In this document: one piece after another, positions 18,843 through 27,231 of the stretch
Layout: each line of letters opens with the position of its first letter
How positions within the stretch are numbered: position 1 is the stretch's first letter
NCBI GenBank assembly: GCA_030613375.1
Contig: JAUWMC010000004.1
Span: forward strand, 1 to 46,143
DNA from: Microcaldota archaeon
GTDB lineage: Archaea > Micrarchaeota > Micrarchaeia > Anstonellales > Bilamarchaeaceae
Direction of reading: 5' to 3'
DNA length: 46,143 nt
Notes under the pieces: generated by a model
The model's input: the letters and a program-made list of their open reading frames with translations, nothing else
Told to the model about the DNA's origin: nothing
The model's database searches: none
Made by a program: the position numbers and the translations under genes

Positions 18843-20489
18843 CTATTTTTTATCTACGGCTCCACCCTTCTTTGTGTATTCTCGGATGGCTTTCTTGAAT
18901 TTACTTTCAACGAAGTGTTTCACGTCATCGTTATCGTATTCTCTAAAGAAATCATGTACTGAGATAAACATTGTTTTATCGTTTCTAATACGGAGCAACG
19001 CTCCCTTCTCATCAAATTTTTTGTCTTTGATATAGATTTTTCTGCATTTTTGTGCCTCGGATTTTTTGTCATGGAATAACAAAACTAAACCGCACAAGAC
19101 AATTATGTCTGAAAGATGTTCTCGCATTTTCTTATTGCCAGCGAGTATCCTTCCTTCCAACTCATCAAATTCTTCCAACTTCTGCGAGATAAAGTATATG
19201 TTATATGACATTCGTGCAATCTCAAGTGCATTCTCATCATTTGGCAGTTGGATTGAATGAACGTGCCTTAATCCATCAACTAGATAACTGATAAAGTTCA
19301 GGGGTTCATATGGATAAGTTTCAAGTAAATCGATAATAAACTCCTCACTAAAGAAACTTCTCATTGCCATAGCAAATGACTTCCACTTTGGCATTCTGAT
19401 AAAATTTTCAAAGTACCTCCTGAAAGAATATCTATGCCTCTTGGTCCATGCCTTCCGGTTTAGCGAATAGAGCATTACTTTTTTGAATGATTTGAGCACC
19501 AATTCCGTTTCATGGTGATTGCCCTCGTAGTTAAGGGACTTAGTTCCAATCGAAGTGAGTGCCCGAAGAATATAATCTGACATATTAACCATATTTTTAT
19601 CAAGTGAAATCATAAAAGCAGACTCCAAAGCAGTAAGAATCTCTTCTAAAAACCAGCTTGTATGGAGGTACATACTAGATTCATCAGAATGGGACGTTAG
19701 ATGTTCATTTTTGAATTCCCAGTTTGTGCTAACATAAAATTTCGCTATATCATGCAATCCATCTATACATCGTTTAATTAGTACCTTGTCCCTGACTTCT
19801 ATAGAATTAATTAATAAGAATTCAAATTCCTGCAACCTATTCTCCACCGAAGGAATGTCCTTTTTTTCAACCGAATGAAATAAGTCATTTTCTAGCTTCT
19901 GTATGACATGGATTCTATCAACTATTCGTTGACATCTAAAAACAAAGAATGGCAATGAAAGAATGCTAGCTAAGATAAATACTAATGAGATTATTTTTGC
20001 CCCCTCGATAACCCATGCTAAGCTTATTAGACTAAGAGTCAGTGTGAAGATATAAATGATGAAAAGAGGTAAAAGAATCCAGTCCTTCAAGAAGAAGTCC
20101 ATATCTAAAAAGATATATCTCTTCGAGTTAGATTCATAATAAAAAAATAAAACTGCTACTGAAAGTGCCAGCAAAGCGGCTAATATCTCTGCCCCCGTGA
20201 TTATTGCATTATCATCGGGCACATGAATGCTAGGGATGGATAGAATGTTTGGAGTATTATATACATGATATGCTAATCCTAGAACAAACAGCAATATGAT
20301 GATGCCCAGTGTTATATGCAAGGGGTCGGTCGCCGTTTTTGTGTTAACTCCATGTCGTTTTAGATCTTGTTTAGAAAAAAGTATGTCTGTTTGAACCTGA
20401 TCTGGATTTACGAGGTATTTCTCGAATTTATCATACACCATCTGCTTGTATGGAATGTAAAATATAAGCTTATCACTGTGATGCACCAT
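18843..20489 (-). CDS. Membrane protein with N-terminal TM helices and large helical cytosolic domain
   Basis: 548 aa; TM segments ITLGIIILLFVLGLAYHVY, ILAALLALSVAVLFFYY, ILLPLFIIYIFTLTLSLISLAWV, IISLVFILASILSLPFFVF. Confidence 0.6.
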   Translation of the reverse strand: MVHHSDKLIFYIPYKQMVYDKFEKYLVNPDQVQTDILFSKQDLKRHGVNTKTATDPLHITLGIIILLFVLGLAYHVYNTPNILSIPSIHVPDDNAIITGAEILAALLALSVAVLFFYYESNSKRYIFLDMDFFLKDWILLPLFIIYIFTLTLSLISLAWVIEGAKIISLVFILASILSLPFFVFRCQRIVDRIHVIQKLENDLFHSVEKKDIPSVENRLQEFEFLLINSIEVRDKVLIKRCIDGLHDIAKFYVSTNWEFKNEHLTSHSDESSMYLHTSWFLEEILTALESAFMISLDKNMVNMSDYILRALTSIGTKSLNYEGNHHETELVLKSFKKVMLYSLNRKAWTKRHRYSFRRYFENFIRMPKWKSFAMAMRSFFSEEFIIDLLETYPYEPLNFISYLVDGLRHVHSIQLPNDENALEIARMSYNIYFISQKLEEFDELEGRILAGNKKMREHLSDIIVLCGLVLLFHDKKSEAQKCRKIYIKDKKFDEKGALLRIRNDKTMFISVHDFFREYDNDDVKHFVESKFKKAIREYTKKGGAVDKK

Positions 20490-20531
20490 ACTCCAGGTTT
20501 TATTTAAATATTTTACATGTGCAACGTAAGT

Positions 20532-21890
20532 ATGACTTCTTTAACGTTTTATGGCGGCGCAGGAGAAATCGGCGGAAACAAGATTCTCCTGGAAGACAAA
20601 GATGCCAAAATCTACCTGGACTTCGGCCAAGAGTTCAACTTTGGAGAGGAGTATTTCTGGGAGTATTTGCAGCCAAGAGGAGCAAATGGATTGGAGGTTT
20701 ATTTTGAGTTTGGATTGCTGCCGGAAGTGGAGAAGCTCTACTCGAGGAAGAAGCTAGAGAGGACCAAGCTAAAGTACCAGGAGCCGGACGTAGATGGAGT
20801 AATCATAAGCCACATACACTCGGACCACATGGGCCACCTTCCCTTCCTGGATGAGGGGATTCCGGTTTACATGGGGCACGGGACGCACAAATTAGCAGAG
20901 ATATACCATAAATTATACCCTTCATTCTTCAATATAGGCACGCACTCAAGCATAACGCACTTCAGGTCAAGGGAGAAGTTCAAAGTAAAGCACCTGGAGG
21001 TAGAGCCCATCCATGTAGAACATTCCGCCCCGGGGGCTTACGGGTTCATAATCAAAACAAGCAAGGGAAATATTGTATATACCGGGGATTTCAGGATTCA
21101 TGGCCCAAGGAAGGACATGACTGAGGAGTTCATAAAGAAGGCAAAGGAGGCAAAGCCGTATGCTTTGATATGCGAAGGGACAAGGATGGAGCAGGAGAGT
21201 GAGCATAATTTCACTGAGAAAGAGGTGGAGGAGCGGGTTTCAGGGATTGTTTCCGGGTCTAAAGGGTTGGTGTTCGGGTACTTCGCAATGAGCAATATAG
21301 ACCGCTTTATGAGTTTTTACAGGGCTGCAAAGGAGAACGGGAGAATGCTGGTGATTGATACCAGGCTTGCATACGTGGTGCAGGAGATGAGGGAGAAGAT
21401 TCCGGTGCTTCCGGATGTAATGAAAGACAGGAACATAAGGGTGTATTACAGGCTGGCGAAATCCTGCACTTTTACTGAAAAGGACTATTATGTGTGGGAA
21501 AGGGAATTTATGGAGAATATGGTTACTTATGAGGAGATAAAGAAAAATCCTTCAGAGTATTTAGTGCATTTGAATTTCAACCGTTTAATTGAATTGGTTT
21601 ATTTGCAGCCTTCTGAAGCTGATTTTATTTACTCTAGTTCTGAGCACTTTTTGGAAGGCGAGGGGAACGAAGAGGAGAGAAAACGCTGGGAAGCGTGGAT
21701 GAAGCATTTTGGGATTAAGTTTCATAAGGCGCACTGCTCCGGGCACGCTTCCAAAAAGGATTTAGAAAGAGTTATTAAGGAGATAAATCCTGAAGTTTTG
21801 ATTCCAGTGCATACGAACGTTCCTGAGGCGTTTAAGGAGTTTCATTCTAATGTGAAGATTCCTACGAAAGGGGAAAGACTGGAACTATAG
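20532..21890 (+). CDS. MBL-fold RNase J/CPSF-like metallohydrolase
   Basis: TFYGGAGEIGGNKILLE, SHIHSDHMGHLP, VEHSAPGAYGFII, VYTGDFRIHG, CSGHASKKDL, IPVHTNVPEAF motifs; likely start ATG 20532. Confidence 0.85.
   Translation: MTSLTFYGGAGEIGGNKILLEDKDAKIYLDFGQEFNFGEEYFWEYLQPRGANGLEVYFEFGLLPEVEKLYSRKKLERTKLKYQEPDVDGVIISHIHSDHMGHLPFLDEGIPVYMGHGTHKLAEIYHKLYPSFFNIGTHSSITHFRSREKFKVKHLEVEPIHVEHSAPGAYGFIIKTSKGNIVYTGDFRIHGPRKDMTEEFIKKAKEAKPYALICEGTRMEQESEHNFTEKEVEERVSGIVSGSKGLVFGYFAMSNIDRFMSFYRAAKENGRMLVIDTRLAYVVQEMREKIPVLPDVMKDRNIRVYYRLAKSCTFTEKDYYVWEREFMENMVTYEEIKKNPSEYLVHLNFNRLIELVYLQPSEADFIYSSSEHFLEGEGNEEERKRWEAWMKHFGIKFHKAHCSGHASKKDLERVIKEINPEVLIPVHTNVPEAFKEFHSNVKIPTKGERLEL
21771..21890 (+). repeat. 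R0: native 3' end of the MBL gene (template of the repeat family)
   Basis: Encodes VIKEINPEVLIPVHTNVPEAFKEFHSNVKIPTKGERLEL*. Confidence 0.85.
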
Positions 21891-21962
21891 TGGAAACACC
21901 GGAAAGCTACCCTCACTAGGTATTTAACTAAGACATGGGCAATAGTTTTCAGGTGAAAGGAG

Positions 21963-22091
21963 ATGAAAAAGAATGTAACAATCCCTATTGAGGAGTACAG
22001 GAAACTGAAAAGATGTAAGGAGATTGTGCTTCATATTGAAGAGGAAATTCGTGAATTTCGGGAAGAGTTCGCAGAAAAAGCAAGGGAGTAG
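21963..22091 (+). CDS. 42-aa antitoxin-like small protein (MKKNVTIPIEEYRKLKRCKEIVLHIEEEIREFREEFAEKARE)
   Basis: ATG after RBS-like aaaggag; VapB/RHH-type short beta-then-helix pattern; TATA-like ggtatttaa upstream. Confidence 0.5.
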   Translation: MKKNVTIPIEEYRKLKRCKEIVLHIEEEIREFREEFAEKARE

Positions 22092-22164
22092 AGATATCTA
22101 CCAAATTATTATGGTGCAAAAATAGAATAATGTGAACCCCACCTTTGCATCAACCTGGGCAGAT

Positions 22165-23538
22165 TCAAAGCCCGAAATCCCCCATGTCAAAAACCAAAAA
22201 TCCTTCTTTTTTCAGTTTTTCCTTGTTTTTGATGCTTTTTGCAACCAGGCAGTATTTGGGCTTTAGTTTCGTTTCCATAAAAGAGGATGTTTCCACCAGC
22301 TTCTCCAGTACCCTGCGGGCCTTGGAATAATCCAGCCTTTTCCATTTGAATTCGCAAAAATAGATGGTTTTTCCGGAAACACCGACCAAATCTATCTCAT
22401 ACTGCCCCCCGCCTTTTGATTTGGGTATTTTGCCCCACTGCCTTCCAAAGTTCTCCAGCTTTAGCTTTTCCGCAACGAAGTCCGAGCAGATTATTTCAAA
22501 AGAGCGGCCATAAACAGAATTCAGGTCTGTTTTGACTTTTTTTATGAAATCCGGGGACTTTTTTGCGTATTCTGAATAGTTCTTGTAGATGTATGCAAAC
22601 CAGAATCGGATGAGCGGGTGAGCTATCTCGTAAATTCCCCTTTTTCCCTCAAAGGGCTTCACAAAGCGGATAATTTCAAAATAATTTTTAAGCTCATCAA
22701 CCTGGCGGGTAATGGAAGGCACCGGTTTGTTCAGGTAAGCTGCTATAGAGGAAATTGTGTTGTTTCCCGTTGCTATTGCTTCGAGTATGGAATAATATGT
22801 GCCGCTTCTTCCCCCAAACTCCTGATATAGGATAAGCTTTACTTCATCCTCCAGAACAGCGTTTGGAATGAAAAAAAACTCGTCCAGTATCTTTTCAAAG
22901 GGCTTCCCGCCTAAATCAAAATCTTCGATGGAAACATAATATTTTGGATATCCTCCGAAAACGGAATATGCCTTTATCGTATCTTCGGAAGACAGCTTCA
23001 GGATTTTGCACATTTCCACTATAGAATCAAAGGAAAGCGGGTTAAGCCGAATTGATTTTTTTACCCTTCCGTAGAGTGGCTCCTTGGAATCCTGGAATGA
23101 TTTTTTTAGCAGGCCAAGCAGAGAGCCGGAAAAAAGGATCAGGTTTCCTTCATCCTCATGCAAATCCGCAGTTTTTTGCAGAACTCCCATGATTGAAGGA
23201 TCTATTGCATAGAAGTTCTGGAACTCATCAAAAACAATGGCTCCATTAAACCGTTCAATGAGCACTTTGAAAAAATCCTCCCAGCTGGCTACCTCCTCCA
23301 GCTCGCCCAGCACCTTTTTTTGCTTCAAAAGAGAGGCGTATTCGCGCAGCAGGGATTCAGAAGTTTTATTGCGGTTGACAAAGAAATAAAGTCCTTTGTT
23401 TCCAATGAATTCTAGGAGGAGCCGTGTCTTTCCGACTCTCCGGATTCCATAAAGTGCTACCAGGAAAAGCTTATTTTTTGAAAGTTTCTCCAGTTTTTTC
23501 AGCTCTTCCATTTCGGGTTTTCTCCCTACAAACTTCAT
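22165..23538 (-). CDS. Archaeal ATPase (Arch_ATPase/DUF234-type AAA ATPase with C-terminal nuclease-like fold)
   Basis: FVGRKPEMEELKKL, YGIRRVGKTRLLLEF, IVFDEFQNF, C-terminal YEIDLVGVSGKTIYFCEFKWK. Confidence 0.85.
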   Translation of the reverse strand: MKFVGRKPEMEELKKLEKLSKNKLFLVALYGIRRVGKTRLLLEFIGNKGLYFFVNRNKTSESLLREYASLLKQKKVLGELEEVASWEDFFKVLIERFNGAIVFDEFQNFYAIDPSIMGVLQKTADLHEDEGNLILFSGSLLGLLKKSFQDSKEPLYGRVKKSIRLNPLSFDSIVEMCKILKLSSEDTIKAYSVFGGYPKYYVSIEDFDLGGKPFEKILDEFFFIPNAVLEDEVKLILYQEFGGRSGTYYSILEAIATGNNTISSIAAYLNKPVPSITRQVDELKNYFEIIRFVKPFEGKRGIYEIAHPLIRFWFAYIYKNYSEYAKKSPDFIKKVKTDLNSVYGRSFEIICSDFVAEKLKLENFGRQWGKIPKSKGGGQYEIDLVGVSGKTIYFCEFKWKRLDYSKARRVLEKLVETSSFMETKLKPKYCLVAKSIKNKEKLKKEGFLVFDMGDFGL

Positions 23539-23630
23539 TTATATTCACCTACTGAATAATTCAATGAATGAATAACTTTAAAAGACTTTCTTAGGCGCTT
23601 TTCCTGTGTAAATGAGGGTAGGTGGAACGG

Positions 23631-23750
23631 GTTATTAAGGAGATAAATCCTGAAGTTTTGATTCCTGTGCATACGAACGTGCCTGAGAAGTTTAAGGAGC
23701 TTCATTCTAATGTGTTGATTCCTAAGAAAGGGGAAAGGCTGGAATTGTAG
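23631..23750 (+). repeat. R1: displaced copy of the MBL gene 3' end (120 bp)
   Basis: Ungapped comparison with 21771-21890: 109/120 identical; encodes VIKEINPEVLIPVHTNVPEKFKELHSNVLIPKKGERLEL*. Confidence 0.92.
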
Positions 23751-23780
23751 AAAGGAGAAGTGAAAATGGCTTTACTGGCA

Positions 23781-24167
23781 TTAGGTTGCTAAACAAATTG
23801 TGGACAAGTATATGTGAACTACTCCAGTAATTCCATATACTAGTAGAAACAATAGAATTTTTGAGGCCATACTCTCGATCCTAAGTTTATTCCGGAAATG
23901 AGAAAGCCTTGGAGTCAAAACTGCGAAAGAGGCTACTGTCCAGGCAAAAAAATTAAAGACCATTTCCTGCTCATTTGGACAATCACTATACGCATGGTGT
24001 GCCCCGAGTATTACGCCAAGAGCTAAGAATACAAGGAGGATTAGGGCGACCACCCTAACCTTCATAGAAAAATTTGATGCAGTAAAGGCTAGACTATTAA
24101 GGGGGGGATCATCTGTGTACCTAAACCAGCCATTTAGTCTTTCCTGTTTCTTTTTGCCTGTGGCCAT
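23781..24167 (-). CDS. Integral membrane protein
   Basis: 128 aa with hydrophobic helices VVALILLVFLALGVILGAHHA, NFFAWTVASFAVL, ILLFLLVYGITGVVHIYL. Confidence 0.5.
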   Translation of the reverse strand: MATGKKKQERLNGWFRYTDDPPLNSLAFTASNFSMKVRVVALILLVFLALGVILGAHHAYSDCPNEQEMVFNFFAWTVASFAVLTPRLSHFRNKLRIESMASKILLFLLVYGITGVVHIYLSTICLAT

Positions 24168-24259
24168 AGGAATCCTACTCTGCCAAACATTAAAATTCTT
24201 GCCTTTGAAGCCTTGGAGAAAGGGGAAAAATTAGTGCTTCAGAATTAGATGAGGTTTGC

Positions 24260-24826
24260 ATGACGATCACTTTTGATGATGCAAAAGAATTGAATGCGGT
24301 TCCGGAGGAGATCCTACGTAAAGCAGCCAGGGTTTCCCTCTCAGCAGGGCTTAGGGTGAAATTCGCAACTCCGATTACAAGCAATAACTTCATCAGGGTT
24401 GATGAATATTGTGAGCGCGCTCTTGGGCTAGGTGCATCCGGGCTTAAGTTCTATAGGTATATGCAGATTGGAAATGCTTCCCTGGGGCCTTCATTTGAAT
24501 TAAGCGCAAAACAGGAAAAGGAATTTTTTGCGCTTTTTGAAAAAGCAAGGCAAAAATACCCAAAAGAGATTCTTGAGATTTACTTATCTGGAGGTTTTTC
24601 CCCGCGTCCGGGAAGCAGGAATGAGTCGCTTGCGCTTCAAAGCCAGTTTTGCCCGGCTGGGGTGATGCTCTTTACAATGACCCCGGATAATCTTGTTTAT
24701 GGATGCCCATTCCTTATAGAAAAGGGGAATGAAATTGGGATTCTCAAAAAAGAAGGGATTTTTCTCTTTGAAGAGCCATCCAAAGCAGGAAGGGAAAAAT
24801 GCATTGTTTCTGGACAAAAGATATAA
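24260..24826 (+). pseudogene. C-terminal fragment of a radical SAM/SPASM-like protein
   Basis: FCPAGVMLFTMTPDNLVYGCPFL resembles SPASM/C-terminal radical SAM motif; no CxxxCxxC present and the N-terminal barrel is missing. Confidence 0.5.
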
Positions 24827-24887
24827 TAACTACAAATAGTTAGGTTATGCTTTTTGTAGCCATATAAAAAGATTTTGCCAGAAATTT

Positions 24888-24973
24888 CTGTGCATACGAA
24901 CGTGCCTGAAGCGTTTAAGGCGTTTCATTCTAATGTGCTGATTCCTAAAAAAGGGGAAATACTGGAATTATGA
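24888..24973 (+). repeat. R2: displaced copy of the MBL gene 3' end (86 bp)
   Basis: Encodes VHTNVPEAFKAFHSNVLIPKKGEILEL*. Confidence 0.9.
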
Positions 24974-24981
24974 AACACTGC

Positions 24982-25359
24982 TTAAGCTCCCATCTCCCCC
25001 AGTACTTTTTTCTTGAGATTGTCAGTATTATAGTGCACTAACAGGGCATATGCTCCAAAAGCAATAGGGAGAAGAGAAGTCACTGATAGTGCAGATGGGA
25101 ATGAGGTAATGGAAAGGCCAATAAAGAATGTCGTCAAGATAACGATGCCAAGCAGATAAACTTTGGATCCACCTGCAAACCTGGCTGCATATTTCCCCCC
25201 TTCAACTTCTTCAGGATAAAGTGCACATGAGCTGAAAAAGCTCTTGTTAACCAGCAAGTATTTTGCTGGCCCCTTTGAAGCTTTCTCTAATTTGAATTTC
25301 TTTTCCAGCTTCTTGATTGTCTTGTCCCACTCAGCCTTAGTGAATAGTTTATCTGACAT
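24982..25359 (-). CDS. Membrane protein
   Basis: MSDKLFTKAEWDKTIKKLEKKF... with two TM helices; ATG 25359. Confidence 0.55.
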   Translation of the reverse strand: MSDKLFTKAEWDKTIKKLEKKFKLEKASKGPAKYLLVNKSFFSSCALYPEEVEGGKYAARFAGGSKVYLLGIVILTTFFIGLSITSFPSALSVTSLLPIAFGAYALLVHYNTDNLKKKVLGEMGA

Positions 25360-25411
25360 ACATGCACTTCGGAGAGGCAATAATTATAATACTGAGCATA
25401 GAAGCCTGAAC

Positions 25412-26092
25412 ATGGGAGAGTTCAAGGCTGTGCTTTTCGATTTAGATAATACGCTGCTGGATTTCTGGAGCTTTAAGCAGAAGGCCGCGAAAGCCGCGGC
25501 CAGGGCGATGATTAGGAAGGGATTGCCGGAGAAGGAAGGCAGGGTGTACAGGAAAATCTTTGAGGTGTATGATGAGTATGGGGTGGAATACCAGAAGACA
25601 TTCTACCAGGTGATACATCCGTACAGGCTGGAAGTGGGGCAGGCGGAGAGGATACAGCAGGCGGCGATAGTTGCGTACCTGAGGAGCAAGTTCAATTCAT
25701 TGAAGCCGTATCCGGGAGTAGTATCTACCCTGGGGAAGCTGAAAAAGAGGGCGAAGATAGGGATAGTGACCGATGCCCCAAGGAACAAGGCGTGGATGCG
25801 TTTGGTTCTTTCCAGGTTGGACAGGCTGTTTGAAACTGTAGTTACTACGGATGATACAAAAGTTAAGAAGCCGCACAGGGCTCCGTTTGAGGCTGCTTTA
25901 AGGAAACTTAGGGTGGAAGCTTCTGATGCGCTTTTTGTGGGCGATAATAATGACAGGGATATGCTGGGGGCGAAGAAATTAGGCATGAAGGTTTGTTTAG
26001 CTAAGTATGGGGAGAAATTTAAGAGAAATAAGAAAGTTAAGCTGGATTATGAGATTAAGGATTTTAGGGAATTACTGGAGATCGTTGGATAG
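25412..26092 (+). CDS. HAD-superfamily hydrolase
   Basis: VLFDLDNTLLDF (motif I), IVTDAPR, KKPHRAPFEAALRKL, FVGDNNDRDMLGAKKLG; start ATG 25412, not 25244. Confidence 0.9.
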   Translation: MGEFKAVLFDLDNTLLDFWSFKQKAAKAAARAMIRKGLPEKEGRVYRKIFEVYDEYGVEYQKTFYQVIHPYRLEVGQAERIQQAAIVAYLRSKFNSLKPYPGVVSTLGKLKKRAKIGIVTDAPRNKAWMRLVLSRLDRLFETVVTTDDTKVKKPHRAPFEAALRKLRVEASDALFVGDNNDRDMLGAKKLGMKVCLAKYGEKFKRNKKVKLDYEIKDFRELLEIVG

Positions 26093-26193
26093 AGAAAGGG
26101 GGAAAGCTGGAATTATAGTGGAAGCACCGGAAGCCTGCCCCCATCAGGTATTTAAATAAGGCGTGAGCAATAAATTCTAGGTGAAAGCCAATG
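26092..26193 (+). repeat. R4: short 3' tail plus 78-bp downstream promoter block shared with 21888-21965
   Basis: agaaagggggaaagctggaattatag then 78 nt with the same length and ~60/78 identities to the R0 downstream block. Confidence 0.75.
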
Positions 26194-26373
26194 GGAGAAA
26201 ATGTAACTCTGGACATGATTTACCAAGAGCTAAAGGACATACGGAAAGACCTCTCGGTCCTTGAACATGCAGTGATACCAACAGAGAAACTTTCAGATGA
26301 AGAGTTTAAAGAGCACCTGAAAGACCTTGAGGATGCCCTTAAAGGCCCCAGGGCAAATTATAAAGCTGTTTAG
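26191..26373 (+). CDS. RelB-like antitoxin
   Basis: 60 aa acidic helical protein immediately upstream of a RelE-like ORF. Confidence 0.65.
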   Translation: MGENVTLDMIYQELKDIRKDLSVLEHAVIPTEKLSDEEFKEHLKDLEDALKGPRANYKAV

Positions 26374-26383
26374 GAGTTTTTTC

Positions 26384-26650
26384 ATGTTTGATGTTCTGCT
26401 TGGTAAAAAACCTCAGAAATCATTTGGGCAATTGGATGAAAACACCAGGAAAAGGATATTTTCGGTTTTTGAAATTCTTGAGGTAAATCCCTGGCCTGCC
26501 CAAGATTTTGACCTTGCAAAAATAGAAAGCTTGGAAGACTGCTTTAGAATTCGTATTGGAAAATATCGGATCTGTTACCATGTAAATACAAACGCCAAGG
26601 AAATAACTGTGTATCGGATTGAAAAAAAGAAAGATTCTACTTATAAGTAA
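26384..26650 (+). CDS. RelE/ParE-family toxin
   Basis: MFDVLLGKKPQKSFGQLDENTRKRIF...CFRIRIGKYRICYHVNTNAKEITVYRIEKKKDSTYK. Confidence 0.85.
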   Translation: MFDVLLGKKPQKSFGQLDENTRKRIFSVFEILEVNPWPAQDFDLAKIESLEDCFRIRIGKYRICYHVNTNAKEITVYRIEKKKDSTYK

Positions 26651-26659
26651 ATGTCAAAA

Positions 26660-26727
26660 CTGAGGCGTTTAAGGAGTTTCATTCAAATGTTTTGATTCCT
26701 AAGAAAGGGGAAAAGCTGAGATTATAG
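26660..26727 (+). repeat. R3: displaced copy of the MBL gene 3' end (68 bp)
   Basis: ctgaggcgtttaaggagtttcattcaaatgttttgattcctaagaaaggggaaaagctgagattatag = EAFKEFHSNVLIPKKGEKLRL*. Confidence 0.88.
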
Positions 26728-26802
26728 CGGAAACCCAAAGTTTTTATAAAACAATAGACGAATTTGTAGCTAGGTGCAATTATACCTAAAAACAAAAACC
26801 TG

Positions 26803-27171
26803 GTGACTTCTGCAAAGATCTGTGCCGGATCAATTGGGTTGACTCTTATACTTATTGTGCTGTATTTACTGATTCCTGTCGCAATTTCTTTAATTACTGG
26901 AATTAGCCTTTCGGAGGCCAGCGAAGGAGAGCCCTCCAGCACGATCTCTGGCCTGATCGCAATCGGAGTATTTGTGCTGTTAATTTTTTCTGCAATCATA
27001 TTCTCAATTTGCGCATTGCTGATACTGATCGAAATTGTTACTGCAAATAAGAACATTAAATGGAAGATATTTTGGATCCTGGTTTGTGGCATATTTGGAA
27101 TATTCGGGATATTTGCTTATCTGTTCTGGGGGAGAAAGGGGGAAAGCTGGGATCCTAGCGAAAACACCTGA
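26803..27171 (+). CDS. Small multi-TM membrane protein
   Basis: 122 aa; hydrophobic helices; C-terminus (GRKGESWDPSENT) encoded within the R5 repeat remnant. Confidence 0.5.
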   Translation: MTSAKICAGSIGLTLILIVLYLLIPVAISLITGISLSEASEGEPSSTISGLIAIGVFVLLIFSAIIFSICALLILIEIVTANKNIKWKIFWILVCGIFGIFGIFAYLFWGRKGESWDPSENT

Positions 27172-27176
27172 AGGAT
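27131..27176 (+). repeat. R5: degenerate 3' tail remnant
   Basis: ggagaaagggggaaagctgggatcctagcgaaaacacctgaagg aligns with the R4 tail and its downstream tgg-aa-cacc-gaag. Confidence 0.55.
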
Positions 27177-27231
27177 GGTGCTTGCTTCAATATAAAGATA
27201 AAGTGGGAAAGGTATAAATCTTGTTTGCAAC

